DNA of 64,000 nt from Pelagibacterium nitratireducens (GCF_037044555.1 NZ_CP146275.1:724501-788500), one strand, 5' to 3'. Shown: positions 16,252 through 25,345, numbered from the stretch's first letter. Program-made: numbers and translations. The notes: generated by a model not told the origin, from the letters alone.

Positions 16252-16887
16252 CTATTGGGCGAGGCTGGCCGCTTCGCGGGCAAGCGCCTCGATCCTGTCG
16301 AAATCGCCGGCGGCGATGGCATCGGCGGGAACGACCCAGGAGCCGCCAACGCAGATGACGTTGGAAAGGCCCAAATAGATTTTCGCATTTTCGATATCGA
16401 TGCCGCCTGTGGGGCAGAACATGATGTCGGGCAGGGGCGAAGCGAAGGCCTTGAGCACGGGCGTGCCGCCCATGGCTTCGGCGGGGAAGAATTTGAGATA
16501 GCTATAGCCCATCAGCGAGGCGGCCATAGCTTCGGTGGGCGAGGCGATGCCGGGCAGCAGAGGGATCGAGATATCCTCGGCCGCTTCGAGCAGGGCCAGC
16601 GGCGCCCCCGGCGAGACCATGAATTGGCAGCCGGCGTCGCGGGAGGCCTTCATATCCTTTTTGCGGCGCACGGTGCCCGAGCCGACCACGGCGCCTTTGA
16701 CCTTGGCCATCTCTTCGATGACCTTGAGTGCATTGGGCGTGCGCAGGGTGATTTCGAGGTTGGGCAATCCGCCGGCCACCAGCGCTTCGGCGAGATTGCG
16801 GGCGCTCGAGACATCATCATGGATGATGACCGGCACCACGGGCGCTACCGAAAGGATGGATTTGAGCGTTGCTGCGTCCTGGGCCAT
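16252..16887 (-). CDS. eda: 2-Dehydro-3-deoxyphosphogluconate aldolase (KDPG aldolase)
   Basis: A 211-residue class I aldolase. The catalytic Glu lies in LPNLEITLRT and the Schiff-base Lys in YSYLKFFPAEAMGG. GSGTVRRKKDM and FCPTGGI give the phosphate and carboxylate contacts. It splits 2-keto-3-deoxy-6-phosphogluconate into pyruvate and glyceraldehyde 3-phosphate, the last step of the Entner-Doudoroff pathway. The start at 16887 has GGAG nine bases upstream. No edd gene is nearby. Abutting modE is unusual and may put modE under the same transcript. Confidence 0.9.
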   Translation of the reverse strand: MAQDAATLKSILSVAPVVPVIIHDDVSSARNLAEALVAGGLPNLEITLRTPNALKVIEEMAKVKGAVVGSGTVRRKKDMKASRDAGCQFMVSPGAPLALLEAAEDISIPLLPGIASPTEAMAASLMGYSYLKFFPAEAMGGTPVLKAFASPLPDIMFCPTGGIDIENAKIYLGLSNVICVGGSWVVPADAIAAGDFDRIEALAREAASLAQ

Positions 16888-16967
16888 GACGATCTCCAAC
16901 TAAAGTCCTATGGGTTCTCCGTGCTCTAGCACGGGCTTTATTGAATTGGGAACGAAAACTCCCTAAG

Positions 16968-16994
16968 TCATCCAGGCTTGAAGAGCCTGGATGA
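16968..16994. other. Perfect 11-base-pair hairpin between eda and nadA
   Basis: TCATCCAGGCT, loop TGAAG, AGCCTGGATGA. It lies in the divergent promoter region of eda and nadA and is joined to repeat R2 copy c. No T-run follows on the plus strand. It could be part of a larger R2-type element or a separate regulatory hairpin. Confidence 0.55.
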
Positions 16995-17003
16995 TCCAGG
17001 ATT

Positions 17004-17060
17004 TGTTTTGTCGCGTTTCCGAAGCGCAAAAGTGCGGCCCACTTTTGCTGGAAACGCTTC
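17004..17060. repeat. R2 palindromic repeat, copy c, upstream of nadA
   Basis: TTTTGTCGCGTTTCCGAAGC, then AAAAGTG and CACTTTT as inner arms, then GCTGGAAACGCTTC. The outer arms CGTTTCC and GGAAACG are perfect. The other R2 module (CACCGTTTCA) is missing here and a different hairpin, at 16968-16994, takes its place. It ends 49 bases before the nadA start. Confidence 0.7.
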
Positions 17061-17109
17061 TGCCGCAGGTCGTGAGCGGCCAGTGTCGAGTTGGCCGGGG
17101 AGCCCGAAC

Positions 17110-18177
17110 ATGATCCAGCAGATCAACGCCCTGACACCGATCGAAGAGGCGCGCGCCGTTCTGGCCGCCGATTTCGATCTGAAATTTTCCAAGGCAATTG
17201 AAACCGAAACGCGTCCGGTTTTCGAGAAGGTCAAGGATCGGATCCCCGAGATCGAATGGCCGTTCTATGCGCCGCTGATATTCCAGATCAATAAACTCAA
17301 GCGCGAAAAAAACGCCGTGATCCTGGCGCACAATTACCAGACGCCGCAGATCTTTTACGGTGTCGCCGATATCGTGGGCGACAGCCTGCAACTGGCCATC
17401 GAGGCGACCAAGGTCGAGGCCGAAACCATCGTGCAGTGCGGCGTGCACTTCATGGCCGAGACCTCCAAACTGCTCAACCCGTCCAAGCGCGTTCTGATCC
17501 CCGACAGCCGGGCGGGATGCTCGCTGGCCTCTTCGATCACGGCCGAGGATGTCCTGGCCATGCGGGCACAATATCCGGGCGTGCCGGTTGTGACTTATGT
17601 CAATTCATCGGCGGCGGTGAAAGCTGTGACCGATGTGTGCTGCACCTCGTCCAATGCGCTCGAAATCGTCGAGGCGGTCGAGGGCGATACGGTGATGATG
17701 ATCCCCGACCAGTTTCTGGCGCAGAACACGGCGAAAAAGACCAAAAAGAAGATCGTCACCTGGGCAGGCGCGTGCGAGGTGCACGAGACCTTTACCGCCG
17801 ACGATATCGCAGAATTGCGGGCCGCCTATCCGGGCGCCAAGATCATCGCCCATCCCGAATGTCCGCCCGAGGTGATCGATGCCGTCGATTTTGCCGGCTC
17901 GACGTCGGGGATGATCGACTGGGTCAAAACGCAAAAGCCGCCCAAGGTGGTGATGGTCACCGAATGCTCGATGAGCGACAATGTGGCGGCCGAGACCGAG
18001 GGCGTGTCCTTCCTGCGCGGCTGCAACATCTGTCCGCACATGAAACGCATCAACCTGGAAAACATCCTGTGGAGCCTGCACACTGGCACCGAGGAAGTGA
18101 CGATTGCCGAGGAGCTGATGGAGCCGGCGCGGGCGGCGGTCGAGCGGATGATCGAATTTTCGCGGCCGAAGAACTAG
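17110..18177 (+). CDS. nadA: Quinolinate synthase NadA
   Basis: A 355-residue enzyme that condenses iminoaspartate and dihydroxyacetone phosphate into quinolinate, the second step of NAD synthesis. Motifs include [34 protein letters not shown] and [10 protein letters not shown]; the cysteines in these bind the [4Fe-4S] cluster. The start at 17110 begins the usual N-terminal extension; the upstream open frame runs through repeat R2c. nadB follows after 24 bases, so this is a nadAB operon. nadC is not adjacent. Confidence 0.93.
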   Translation: MIQQINALTPIEEARAVLAADFDLKFSKAIETETRPVFEKVKDRIPEIEWPFYAPLIFQINKLKREKNAVILAHNYQTPQIFYGVADIVGDSLQLAIEATKVEAETIVQCGVHFMAETSKLLNPSKRVLIPDSRAGCSLASSITAEDVLAMRAQYPGVPVVTYVNSSAAVKAVTDVCCTSSNALEIVEAVEGDTVMMIPDQFLAQNTAKKTKKKIVTWAGACEVHETFTADDIAELRAAYPGAKIIAHPECPPEVIDAVDFAGSTSGMIDWVKTQKPPKVVMVTECSMSDNVAAETEGVSFLRGCNICPHMKRINLENILWSLHTGTEEVTIAEELMEPARAAVERMIEFSRPKN

Positions 18178-18201
18178 CGCCGGTTCTCGGGGGGCATTTT
18201 C

Positions 18202-19791
18202 TTGGACATCTTCGACAACGTCTTTAACGCAGAAGGCGTGGTGATTGTGGGGGCGGGGCTGGCGGGGCTGTTTTGTGCGCTCAAGCTGGCGCCGCGGCCA
18301 GTGACCGTGCTTTCGCCCATGCCACTGGGTTCCGGGGCGTCTTCTGCCTGGGCTCAGGGCGGGGTGGCGGCGGCGGTCGGTGCGGGCGATAGCGCGCAGG
18401 CCCATGCAGCCGATACCGAAATGGCAGGGGCGGGGATCGTCGATCACGGGGTTGCCGAATCGGTGACCGGGGAGGCGGCGGCGCGGATCGAGGATCTGGC
18501 GCGTTGGGGCACCCCGTTCGATCGCGATGGATTGGGGCAGTTCATCTTGTCGCGCGAAGCTGCCCATTCGGCCAACCGGGTGGTGCGGGTATCGGGGGAC
18601 CGCGCCGGGCACGCCATCATGCAGGCGATCATCGCCAAGGTGAGGGCCACGCCCTCGATACGGGTCGTCGAGGGGATTACCGCCGTCGATCTGGCCCATG
18701 CGGACGGGCGGATCGTCGGGGTGTTCTGCAGGCGGCTGGGGGATCGCTATGTGGAACCTGTGTTCATCCGGGCGCGGGCCACGGTTCTGGCGGCAGGCGG
18801 TCTGGGCGGGCTCTATGCGGTGACCACAAACCCGCCCTCGGTGCGGGGGCACGCCATGGGCATGGCGGCGCGGGCCGGGGCGGTGATTGCCGATCCCGAA
18901 TTCGTCCAGTTTCATCCGACGGCGATTTTGACCGGGCGCGATCCGGCGCCGCTGGCGACCGAGGCGTTGCGGGGGGAGGGAGCGATCCTGGTCAACGATT
19001 TAGGCGAGCGGTTCATGGCCGATATCCATCCCGACGCCGAACTGGCGCCGCGCGATATCGTGGCGCGCGCCAATTTCCGGCAGATCAAGGCAGGGCGGGA
19101 CGTGTTTCTCGATACGCGGGCGGCGCTGGGGGAAAAAATTCTCACGGCCTATCCCACGGTCGCCGACTATTGCCGCATGGCGGGGATCGATCCGGTTGCC
19201 GAGCCGATCCCGGTGACACCGGCGGCCCATTATCACATGGGCGGGGTCAAGGTGGACGAGGATGGACGGTCTTCGCTTCCCGGGCTCTGGGTGTGCGGGG
19301 AGGCGTCGTGCACGGGGTTGCACGGGGCAAACCGGCTGGCGTCGAACTCGCTGCTCGAAGCGATCGTTTATGGTGCGCGGATTGCCGAGGACATCTCGGG
19401 ACTGGAGCCGCAGCGGCGACCGCTGCCCGATTTTGCCGGCATCGCCTGGGATGCCGAAAAGGGCGCGCGGGCCGAGGAGGTGTTGCGCAACCTCAGGGCG
19501 GTCAAGGATCTGCGGGCCATCATGAGTAATGATGTGGGGGTGGAGCGCGATGCGGCCGGGCTCAAACGGGCGCTGCGCGGGCTTTTGGAGCTTGAGAACA
19601 CCGCGCTGGAAGTCACCCGCGCCTATCTCAACATGGTGACGTCGGCGACATTGGTCGCGGCGGCGGCGCTCAAACGCACCGAGAGCCGTGGCGGGCATTT
19701 TCGCACCGATTTTCCGCAAACCGGCGATGGATGGCAGGTGCATACCGAAATGACGCTGGCCGAGGCGCGGGCGATCAGGGCCGAGGCGTGA
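18202..19791 (+). CDS. nadB: L-aspartate oxidase NadB
   Basis: A 529-residue FAD enzyme converting L-aspartate to iminoaspartate, which NadA uses at once. The dinucleotide fold is GVVIVGAGLAGLFCALKLA. GSGASSAWAQGGVAAA and the active-site region EFVQFHPTAI ... ATEALRGEGAILVN follow, then HYHMGGVKVDEDGRSSLPGLW and GASNSLLEA-like CTGLHGANRLASNSLLE. The family Arg that distinguishes aspartate oxidase from succinate dehydrogenase is within LAPRDIVARA. The start is TTG at 18202 with a G-rich Shine-Dalgarno upstream. Confidence 0.92.
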   Translation: MDIFDNVFNAEGVVIVGAGLAGLFCALKLAPRPVTVLSPMPLGSGASSAWAQGGVAAAVGAGDSAQAHAADTEMAGAGIVDHGVAESVTGEAAARIEDLARWGTPFDRDGLGQFILSREAAHSANRVVRVSGDRAGHAIMQAIIAKVRATPSIRVVEGITAVDLAHADGRIVGVFCRRLGDRYVEPVFIRARATVLAAGGLGGLYAVTTNPPSVRGHAMGMAARAGAVIADPEFVQFHPTAILTGRDPAPLATEALRGEGAILVNDLGERFMADIHPDAELAPRDIVARANFRQIKAGRDVFLDTRAALGEKILTAYPTVADYCRMAGIDPVAEPIPVTPAAHYHMGGVKVDEDGRSSLPGLWVCGEASCTGLHGANRLASNSLLEAIVYGARIAEDISGLEPQRRPLPDFAGIAWDAEKGARAEEVLRNLRAVKDLRAIMSNDVGVERDAAGLKRALRGLLELENTALEVTRAYLNMVTSATLVAAAALKRTESRGGHFRTDFPQTGDGWQVHTEMTLAEARAIRAEA

Positions 19792-19810
19792 GGGCTGCTG
19801 TCACTACGGT

Positions 19811-20086
19811 TCAGGCAGGGCGCGCATAGCGCTCGCTTGCCCGCTCGCGGGCCTTGGCGGCAACGATCTCGCGGTTTTTGGGCGGGGCGTTGGTGTCCAT
19901 GGTAGCGAGCAGCTTGCGCACGGATTTCTCGATCTCTTCGACTGCTTCATGGAAGGCGGCTTCGTTGACCTTCGACGGCCGGGTGGTGCCGGAAATCTTG
20001 CGCACGAACTGAAGCGCGGCGTCGTGCATCTCGTTTCTTGTGGCGGGCGGCTCGAAATTGAACAGCGGCTTGATGTTGCGGCACAT
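19811..20086 (-). CDS. DUF2277 family protein
   Basis: A 91-residue cytoplasmic protein starting MCRNIKPLFNFEPPAT, the very conserved opening of DUF2277 proteins, followed by FVRKISGTTRPSK and a helical Lys/Glu-rich tail. Function is unknown; the family is small and found in many bacteria. The start at 20086 has a good AAAGGAG upstream. It converges with nadB. Confidence 0.82.
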   Translation of the reverse strand: MCRNIKPLFNFEPPATRNEMHDAALQFVRKISGTTRPSKVNEAAFHEAVEEIEKSVRKLLATMDTNAPPKNREIVAAKARERASERYARPA

Positions 20087-20267
20087 GGGTGCTCTCCTTT
20101 GCTGGCAGTCGAGTGTTGCACCGGGGCTGGGGCGATGCAAACGCAAGGGGGGCCAAGATTGCGTGGGGGTGATTGTTGGGGAGCGATACGTTTAAGAGCA
20201 AACGGGCAGGTTTCGACGTCTTGGGCATTCGACCATGACATCGGACCCCCTGATCGCTACTATTGTT

Positions 20268-20753
20268 CTAAGCGGAAATCGCGGCCTCATATGCTGCCTG
20301 CATCTTCGCCAGAGCGGAAAACTCAGGCGCAGGCGAACCCAGATGGATGTGCCGCAACTCGGCCATGAACTCTGCCCAAAGCTGAGGGCCACCCTCCTCC
20401 AGAACGCGTGCCCGTTGTGAAAGCTCGAATGAAGGAAGTGCGTGTCTTATCCCCCAGCTTCCCATGAAGGCCATCAGGGGCACCAGTTCGATCGCGCTTT
20501 CAGTCAAGCTATAGAGAATTCTCTGCTTGTGGCCGGGATCAGAAGCGCGTGTGAGCATTCCATTGGTAGTGAGACGCTGCAAGCGGTCGGACAGAATGTT
20601 GGACGCAATGCCTTCCGTACTTTCGCTCAGAAATGATCGGAAGCTCCGGCGGCGACCGCCAAACATAGCATCACGCAGAATGATAAGGCTCCACCGATCA
20701 CCGAAGTTTTCGAGGGTGAGGTTGATTGGGCATCCTGAGCGTCGAACTCTCAT
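20268..20753 (-). CDS. HxlR family winged-helix regulator
   Basis: A 161-residue regulator beginning MRVRRSGCPINLTLENFGDRW. It has the early conserved Cys and the HxlR core WSLIILRDAMFGGRRRSFRSF, then IASNILSDRLQRLTTNGML and the wing ILYSLTESAIEL. A Cys at residue 8 can serve as a redox or electrophile switch in this family (YodB, HypR). An open frame extends upstream through the next gene, but the family begins at 20753. It is divergent from a DHFR-like gene, its likely target. This stretch has clearly lower GC than its neighbours. Confidence 0.85.
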   Translation of the reverse strand: MRVRRSGCPINLTLENFGDRWSLIILRDAMFGGRRRSFRSFLSESTEGIASNILSDRLQRLTTNGMLTRASDPGHKQRILYSLTESAIELVPLMAFMGSWGIRHALPSFELSQRARVLEEGGPQLWAEFMAELRHIHLGSPAPEFSALAKMQAAYEAAISA

Positions 20754-20870
20754 TGAACTCAAAACCGATTGCAAAATAGGGATGGTTTTCGCCTTGGGCT
20801 GACTGCTACCACAGTTTCGGTAACAATTGAACGTGGCGTGACGCGATGTCTGCCAATTGGGAGGCACGAG
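20754..20870. promoter_or_regulatory. Divergent promoter region between the HxlR and DHFR-like genes
   Basis: A 117-base AT-richer stretch. It contains an inverted repeat TACC, eight bases, GGTA (around 20813-20828) and TAACAATTG shortly after it. These are weak candidates for an HxlR operator. No strong sigma70 boxes are obvious. Confidence 0.3.
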
Positions 20871-21401
20871 ATGGCCAAGCTTTTCTTTGGAATGAACCAG
20901 TCGCTGGACGGCTACGTGGACCATGATCGGATGACGCCGCCTAGTCCCAAGCTGTTTCGTCACTTCGTTGACCAGACGGACAGCCTTGCCGGCAGCCTTT
21001 ATGGCCGCCATCTTTATGGGCTCATGAGCTATTGGGACCAAGACCAACCAGGCTGGGATGCCGATCATCATGCCTTTGCGAAAGCATGGCGCAAAGCGCC
21101 TAAATGGGTGGTGTCTAGCACGCTGCAAACTGTCGGGCGCAATGCCACGATCCTCGGTCCCGACCTCGAAGCGGAAGTGCGCCGGTTGAAGGCTGAGGCG
21201 CAAGGAGAGATCGAAGTTGGCGGACCCAAGCTTGCGCAACGCCTGACCGATTTGGGTCTGATCGATGAATACCGGATTTACCTCCACCCAGAGGTACTAG
21301 GACACGGCACCCCATTTTTCGCTGCCGCCCGACCCCCCCTGCGCCTGGCCGGCAGTGAGCAGATTGATGACCATGTAATCCGGCTTAGCTACATCCCCTA
21401 A
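20871..21401 (+). CDS. Dihydrofolate reductase-like (RibD C-terminal domain) protein
   Basis: A 176-residue member of the RibD_C/DHFR fold related to Bacillus YwjB/YyaP. It begins AKLFFGMNQSLDGYVDHD, has GRHLYGLMSYWD, KWVVSSTLQTVG, and the NADPH-binding GEIEVGGPKLAQRLTDLGLIDEYRIYLHPEVLGHGTPFF. The substrate is unknown; the family reduces pterin- or pyrimidine-like compounds or others. The start at 20871 follows GGGAGG. It is paired with the divergent HxlR regulator. Confidence 0.82.
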   Translation: MAKLFFGMNQSLDGYVDHDRMTPPSPKLFRHFVDQTDSLAGSLYGRHLYGLMSYWDQDQPGWDADHHAFAKAWRKAPKWVVSSTLQTVGRNATILGPDLEAEVRRLKAEAQGEIEVGGPKLAQRLTDLGLIDEYRIYLHPEVLGHGTPFFAAARPPLRLAGSEQIDDHVIRLSYIP

Positions 21402-21493
21402 GGTCTGTTTTCCTGGCTCGGTCGCCATAGCAGTCCTTCAACTTCCCACCCCAAAGCCGCCCCCAGCGCCGGCCTGTGACGGACCCGCTTGCG

Positions 21494-21919
21494 CTAAAAC
21501 CTGAGCACTTCGATGATGCGCTTGAGGGCCTTGCGCAGGTGCTTGTGGCGTTTGTCGCCGAGGTCGTCGGCAAGGGTCTGCTCGAGGTGGGCCCAGTGGT
21601 CCTCTATGGACTGGCGCATGGCGTGGCCCTGTTGCGACAGGCGGGCGCCGGGTTCCATTTCCGGGCCTACGGCAAGGCGCAGCAGCAGGTCGCGGCCTTC
21701 GAGGCGGGCCAGTCTTGCGTCGAGCTGATCAGCGGGCAGACCGGTGAACCGGGCGAGCGCGTCGGTGGTTGTGCCGGCGGGATCGGCGAGACCGAGCAGG
21801 ATGGCATCGTCGCCCGCTTCGAGCCCGCGCGCCGCGAGCGGGGCGAGCAGAGCCTGCCGGGCCAGATGGCCCGCTTCGATCAGACGGTAAAGGGTCGAGC
21901 CGGCAGCGGATTTGCTCAT
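21494..21919 (-). CDS. MarR-like winged-helix protein
   Basis: A 141-residue protein with the MarR order. It has an N-terminal dimer helix (LYRLIEAGHLARQALLAPL), DDAILLGLADPAGTTTDALARFTGLPADQLDARLARLEGRDLL as helix-turn-helix, a short wing (RLAVGPEMEPGARLSQQG), and a long C-terminal helix ending KHLRKALKRIIEVLRF. No sensor motif is visible. The open frame runs far upstream, but homology-like content begins at 21919. It lies divergent from the creatininase-family gene. Confidence 0.65.
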   Translation of the reverse strand: MSKSAAGSTLYRLIEAGHLARQALLAPLAARGLEAGDDAILLGLADPAGTTTDALARFTGLPADQLDARLARLEGRDLLLRLAVGPEMEPGARLSQQGHAMRQSIEDHWAHLEQTLADDLGDKRHKHLRKALKRIIEVLRF

Positions 21920-22051
21920 GGATATTGATCTAGCCAAAACCGGGGCTCGCGTCGAATCGCCTTTGGCGGGAAAGTTAATCAGGGGCCGCATTGCTTGTCC
22001 GCGCTCCTGGTGCGCTATAGGGTCGATATTACAAATTTTCGGGGATGCGCC

Positions 22052-22855
22052 TTGCCGCTGACTTTCGTAAACGACATCGACGCGCTTGCCGATGTGGCGG
22101 TTGGCAATGGGACTATCGCCATTCTGCCGGTTGGCGCAACCGAAGCGCACGGCCCCCATCTTCCCGTTTCGACCGATTGCGACATTGCCCAAGGTCACCT
22201 TAACGCTCTGGCCCGCTATCTCTCCAGTCCAATCGACGCAGTGGTGCTGCCCATCCAGCGCATAGGGGCGTCGCGCGAGCATATGTGGGCCGATGGGACG
22301 CAGAGCAGGGACGAAGGCGAGCTGATTGCCGAGTGGTTCGGTGTTGCCGGGGAATGGGCCAAGGCAGGCGGGAAACGGCTGGTGATCGTTTCGAGCCATG
22401 GGGGCAATACGCCGGTGGTCGAAAACGTGATCCTTAAAGCGCGGGCCGAATTGGGTATGCTGGCGGTCGGCACGGCCTGGATGCGGTTCGGCATGCCCGA
22501 GGGGCTTTTTGACGCGCATGAACGGAAATACGGCATCCATGGCGGAGCCATCGAGACGGCGCTGATGCTCCATTACCTCCCCCACACGGTGGATATGGGC
22601 GAAGCCGCCAACTTCTCATCGGCGCTCGAAACGATCGAGGCGGGGATGACCCATCTTTCAGCCTATGGGCGGCACCGGTTCGGGTGGTTGAGTTCGGACC
22701 TCAATCGGCTCGGCGTGGTTGGCGATGCGCGTGCCGGGAGTGCCCAAAAGGGTGCCGCGCTGGCCGATCACATCCTTGAAGGTTTTGCACAATTGCTTGA
22801 CGATGTGGCCCGGTTCGACCTTTCTTGGCTCAGAGATTCGCCAAAGGAGCGTTAA
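22052..22855 (+). CDS. Creatininase family amidohydrolase
   Basis: A 267-residue metalloenzyme. ILPVGATEAHGPHLPVSTD gives the Glu, His and Asp metal ligands, VIVSSHGGNTPVVENV is the second motif, and KYGIHGGAIETALML supplies the late Glu. Members cleave cyclic or linear amides (creatinine, formamidopyrimidine intermediates, mycofactocin precursor) with Zn or Mn. The substrate here is open. The likely start is TTG at 22052 with GGGGA upstream; TTG 21995 and GTG 22010 are alternatives. Its stop overlaps the start of the LysR gene (TAATG). Confidence 0.8.
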   Translation: MPLTFVNDIDALADVAVGNGTIAILPVGATEAHGPHLPVSTDCDIAQGHLNALARYLSSPIDAVVLPIQRIGASREHMWADGTQSRDEGELIAEWFGVAGEWAKAGGKRLVIVSSHGGNTPVVENVILKARAELGMLAVGTAWMRFGMPEGLFDAHERKYGIHGGAIETALMLHYLPHTVDMGEAANFSSALETIEAGMTHLSAYGRHRFGWLSSDLNRLGVVGDARAGSAQKGAALADHILEGFAQLLDDVARFDLSWLRDSPKER

Positions 22856-23757
22856 TGAGCCAGGATCTGGCCCGTATCAGGGCGTTCGTGCAGGTGTTCG
22901 ATGCTGGAGGGTTTTCGGCCGCGGCGCGCATTCACGGCCGGTCCAAGGCGCTGCTCTCCAAATATGTCACCGATCTCGAGGATTATCTCGGGGCGCGGCT
23001 GATGAACCGCACGACGCGTAAGCTGAGCCTGACCGAGGCGGGCGAGGCCTATTATCGCGAGGTGCGGGAAATCCTCTCGCAGCTGGACGATCTGGATGCC
23101 ACGATCACCGAGCAGACAGCAGCGCCGCGCGGCATATTGCGGGTGTCGGCGCCGCGCAATTTCGGGGAATCGACGCTGCTCGAACCGCTGTTCGAATTCA
23201 CCCGCGCCCATCCGGACGTAACGCTCGATCTGCGGCTCGAAGACCGCATGGTCGATCTTGTCGAAGAGGGAATCGATGTGGCGCTGCGCATTTCGCGCAT
23301 GTCGGATACCTCGCTGATCGCCCGCAAGATCGCGGAAACTTCGGTTTCGGTCTGCGCGACGCCGGAGGTGATCAAGGCGTATGGCGTGCCCAAAACACCC
23401 GAGGCGCTCAAGGGCGTGCCGTGCATCATCGATACCAACATGACCGGACAGGCCAATTGGCAGTTCGTCGATGAGGGCCGCACGATTGCCATTCATGTGG
23501 ATGGGCCGGTTCGGGTCAATTCTCCCGCCGGTGCGCTGGTTGCGGCACAAAAGGGCCTCGGTTTCGCGCTACTGCCGAGCTTTCTTGCCGATTCGGCCAT
23601 TGCCAAGGGGGAACTGGTGCCGGTGCTGACCGACTATCTGCCGCAACGTCCATTTTTGCAGGCGGTCTATCCGCACCGCAGGCATTTGTCGGGCAAGGTG
23701 CGCGCGCTTATCGATTTTCTCGTCGAATGGTTCGAAACCCACCCGGTCAATTCCTGA
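22855..23757 (+). CDS. LysR family transcriptional regulator
   Basis: A 300-residue LysR regulator. Residues 1-60 hold the helix-turn-helix (RIRAFVQVFDAGGFSAAARIHGRSKALLSKYVTDLEDYLGARL). The effector domain starts near GILRVSAPRNFGESTLL and has the usual LVEEGIDVALRIS. It belongs to the CrgA/AaeR-like branch. The start overlaps the creatininase stop by one base with AAAGGAG upstream, so the two genes are translationally coupled. The metal-exporter gene follows after 4 bases. Confidence 0.87.
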   Translation: MSQDLARIRAFVQVFDAGGFSAAARIHGRSKALLSKYVTDLEDYLGARLMNRTTRKLSLTEAGEAYYREVREILSQLDDLDATITEQTAAPRGILRVSAPRNFGESTLLEPLFEFTRAHPDVTLDLRLEDRMVDLVEEGIDVALRISRMSDTSLIARKIAETSVSVCATPEVIKAYGVPKTPEALKGVPCIIDTNMTGQANWQFVDEGRTIAIHVDGPVRVNSPAGALVAAQKGLGFALLPSFLADSAIAKGELVPVLTDYLPQRPFLQAVYPHRRHLSGKVRALIDFLVEWFETHPVNS

Positions 23758-23761
23758 TTCC

Positions 23762-25345
23762 ATGGCCCGAAATTTTCTCAAAACGATAGGCGCCGGTTGC
23801 CTTGCCGCGCTGGTTGGATGGGGCGGCCCGGCGCTGGCTCATCCCCATGTGTGGATCGACGCGGCGGGCGAAGTGCTGTTCGAAGACGGCGCGATTGTCG
23901 GTATGCGGCATCACTGGACGTTCGACGAATATTTTTCCGCCTGGGCCATTCAGGGGCTCGATGCGGATGGAGACGGGGTGCTCACACCCGCCGAACTGCA
24001 GCCATTGGCCGAGGAAAACATCGAGGGGCTCGATTTTTATTCCTATTACACGTTCGGCGATCCCGAAGGCGCCGGCGGTTCTGCGGCGGTGGCCGGGGCG
24101 AGCGATCCGTCCATGGTCTATGAGGACGGGCGGGTGACGCTGACGTTTTCGATGAATTTTGCCGAACCGCAGTCGGTCGGGGGCATCTACGACATCGAGG
24201 TTGGCGATCCGGAATATTATGCGGCCTTTACGTTTCCAGAAGAGGATTCGGTGACGCTGGAAGGCGCGCCGGAGGGGTGCAGCGTGGTTTCCAAGGAGCC
24301 GCAGCCCATCGATCCCGAACTCGAGGAACGGCTGTGGATGCTGGGGCCGGACGTAACCGAAATTCCCGCCGATCTGCGCGAGGCGGCGCGGGCCATGGCC
24401 AATCTGGTGACGGTGAGTTGCCCCGGCGGCGTGCCGGCGACGGCGCTCGATGCGATCGGCGAGGCGACGACCCAGCGGCCGGCATCGCCGTTTTCCGCGC
24501 CCCCGCCCGAGACTTCGCTAGTCCCCACGCAGGGCGGGTTTTTCGGCTGGGTCAGCCAGCAGCAGCGGCGCTTTTACGGGACGATGACGTCGGCGCTGGG
24601 TGCATTGCGGACCGATGGGAACGCCTTCTGGCTGCTGGGGGGCTTGAGTTTTCTCTATGGCATCTTCCATGCCGCCGGACCGGGGCATGGCAAGGTGGTG
24701 ATCTCGTCCTATGTGCTGGCCAACGAACGCCAGTTGCGGCGCGGGATCGTTCTGAGCTTTCTTGCCGCCATGATGCAATCGGCGGTGGCGGTGGCGTTCG
24801 TTGTGGTTGCCGCGAGCGTGTTGCAACTGACCTCGATGGCCATGAGCCGGGCGGCGTGGTGGATGGAAATCATCTCCTATGGGATGGTGGCGCTGCTCGG
24901 GGCGTGGCTGGCGGCGCGCAAGCTGGTGTTTCCCCACAAACACCATCACGCGCATGGCAATTCGCATGGCCATCACCACGACCATGACGACCACACATGC
25001 GACCACCATGTGGTGACGCCGCAGCAGGCGCGGGGCGGGTGGAAGGAATCGCTTGGGGTTGTCGTTTCGGTCGGTCTGCGTCCGTGTTCGGGCGCGCTGG
25101 TGGTGCTGGTCTTTGCGTTGAGCCAGAATGTTCTGGCCGCCGGAATCGCTGCGACGTTCCTCATGGGTCTGGGAACGGCGATAACGGTGGCGGTGCTGGC
25201 TTCGGCTGCGGTCTATCTCAAGGGCGGCGCCCTGCGGCTGACCGGGCATGGCGCTGCGGGCGAATCGGTGGTCTGGTGGCTGGAGATGGCTGGTGCGCTG
25301 CTGGTCATGGCGTTTGGCATGATCTTGCTGTTTGCGACGATCTAG
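23762..25345 (+). CDS. DUF1007-NicO fusion, probable nickel/cobalt exporter
   Basis: A 527-residue two-part protein. A signal-like segment leads to a DUF1007 periplasmic domain (residues about 25-210) starting HPHVWIDAAGEV and holding an EF-hand-like loop, DADGDGVLTPAE, at 67-78. From about residue 280 comes a six-helix NicO/RcnA transporter with FHAAGPGHGK near 303, a histidine-rich cytoplasmic loop at about 392-416 (HKHHHAHGNSHGHHHDHDD) and LGVVVSVGLRPCSGALVVL. NicO proteins export Ni2+ or Co2+; the DUF1007 part is usually a separate neighbouring gene. It directly follows the LysR gene and may share its transcript. Confidence 0.85.
   Translation: MARNFLKTIGAGCLAALVGWGGPALAHPHVWIDAAGEVLFEDGAIVGMRHHWTFDEYFSAWAIQGLDADGDGVLTPAELQPLAEENIEGLDFYSYYTFGDPEGAGGSAAVAGASDPSMVYEDGRVTLTFSMNFAEPQSVGGIYDIEVGDPEYYAAFTFPEEDSVTLEGAPEGCSVVSKEPQPIDPELEERLWMLGPDVTEIPADLREAARAMANLVTVSCPGGVPATALDAIGEATTQRPASPFSAPPPETSLVPTQGGFFGWVSQQQRRFYGTMTSALGALRTDGNAFWLLGGLSFLYGIFHAAGPGHGKVVISSYVLANERQLRRGIVLSFLAAMMQSAVAVAFVVVAASVLQLTSMAMSRAAWWMEIISYGMVALLGAWLAARKLVFPHKHHHAHGNSHGHHHDHDDHTCDHHVVTPQQARGGWKESLGVVVSVGLRPCSGALVVLVFALSQNVLAAGIAATFLMGLGTAITVAVLASAAVYLKGGALRLTGHGAAGESVVWWLEMAGALLVMAFGMILLFATI

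Noticed and set aside
20754-21287. HxlR gene extended to 339 codons
   Set aside because: The extra N-terminal part is the reverse of the DHFR-like gene; the HxlR family begins at 20753.
23762-25345. The histidine-rich region as a tandem repeat expansion
   Set aside because: The histidines are irregular and lie at the known metal-binding loop of NicO/RcnA proteins.
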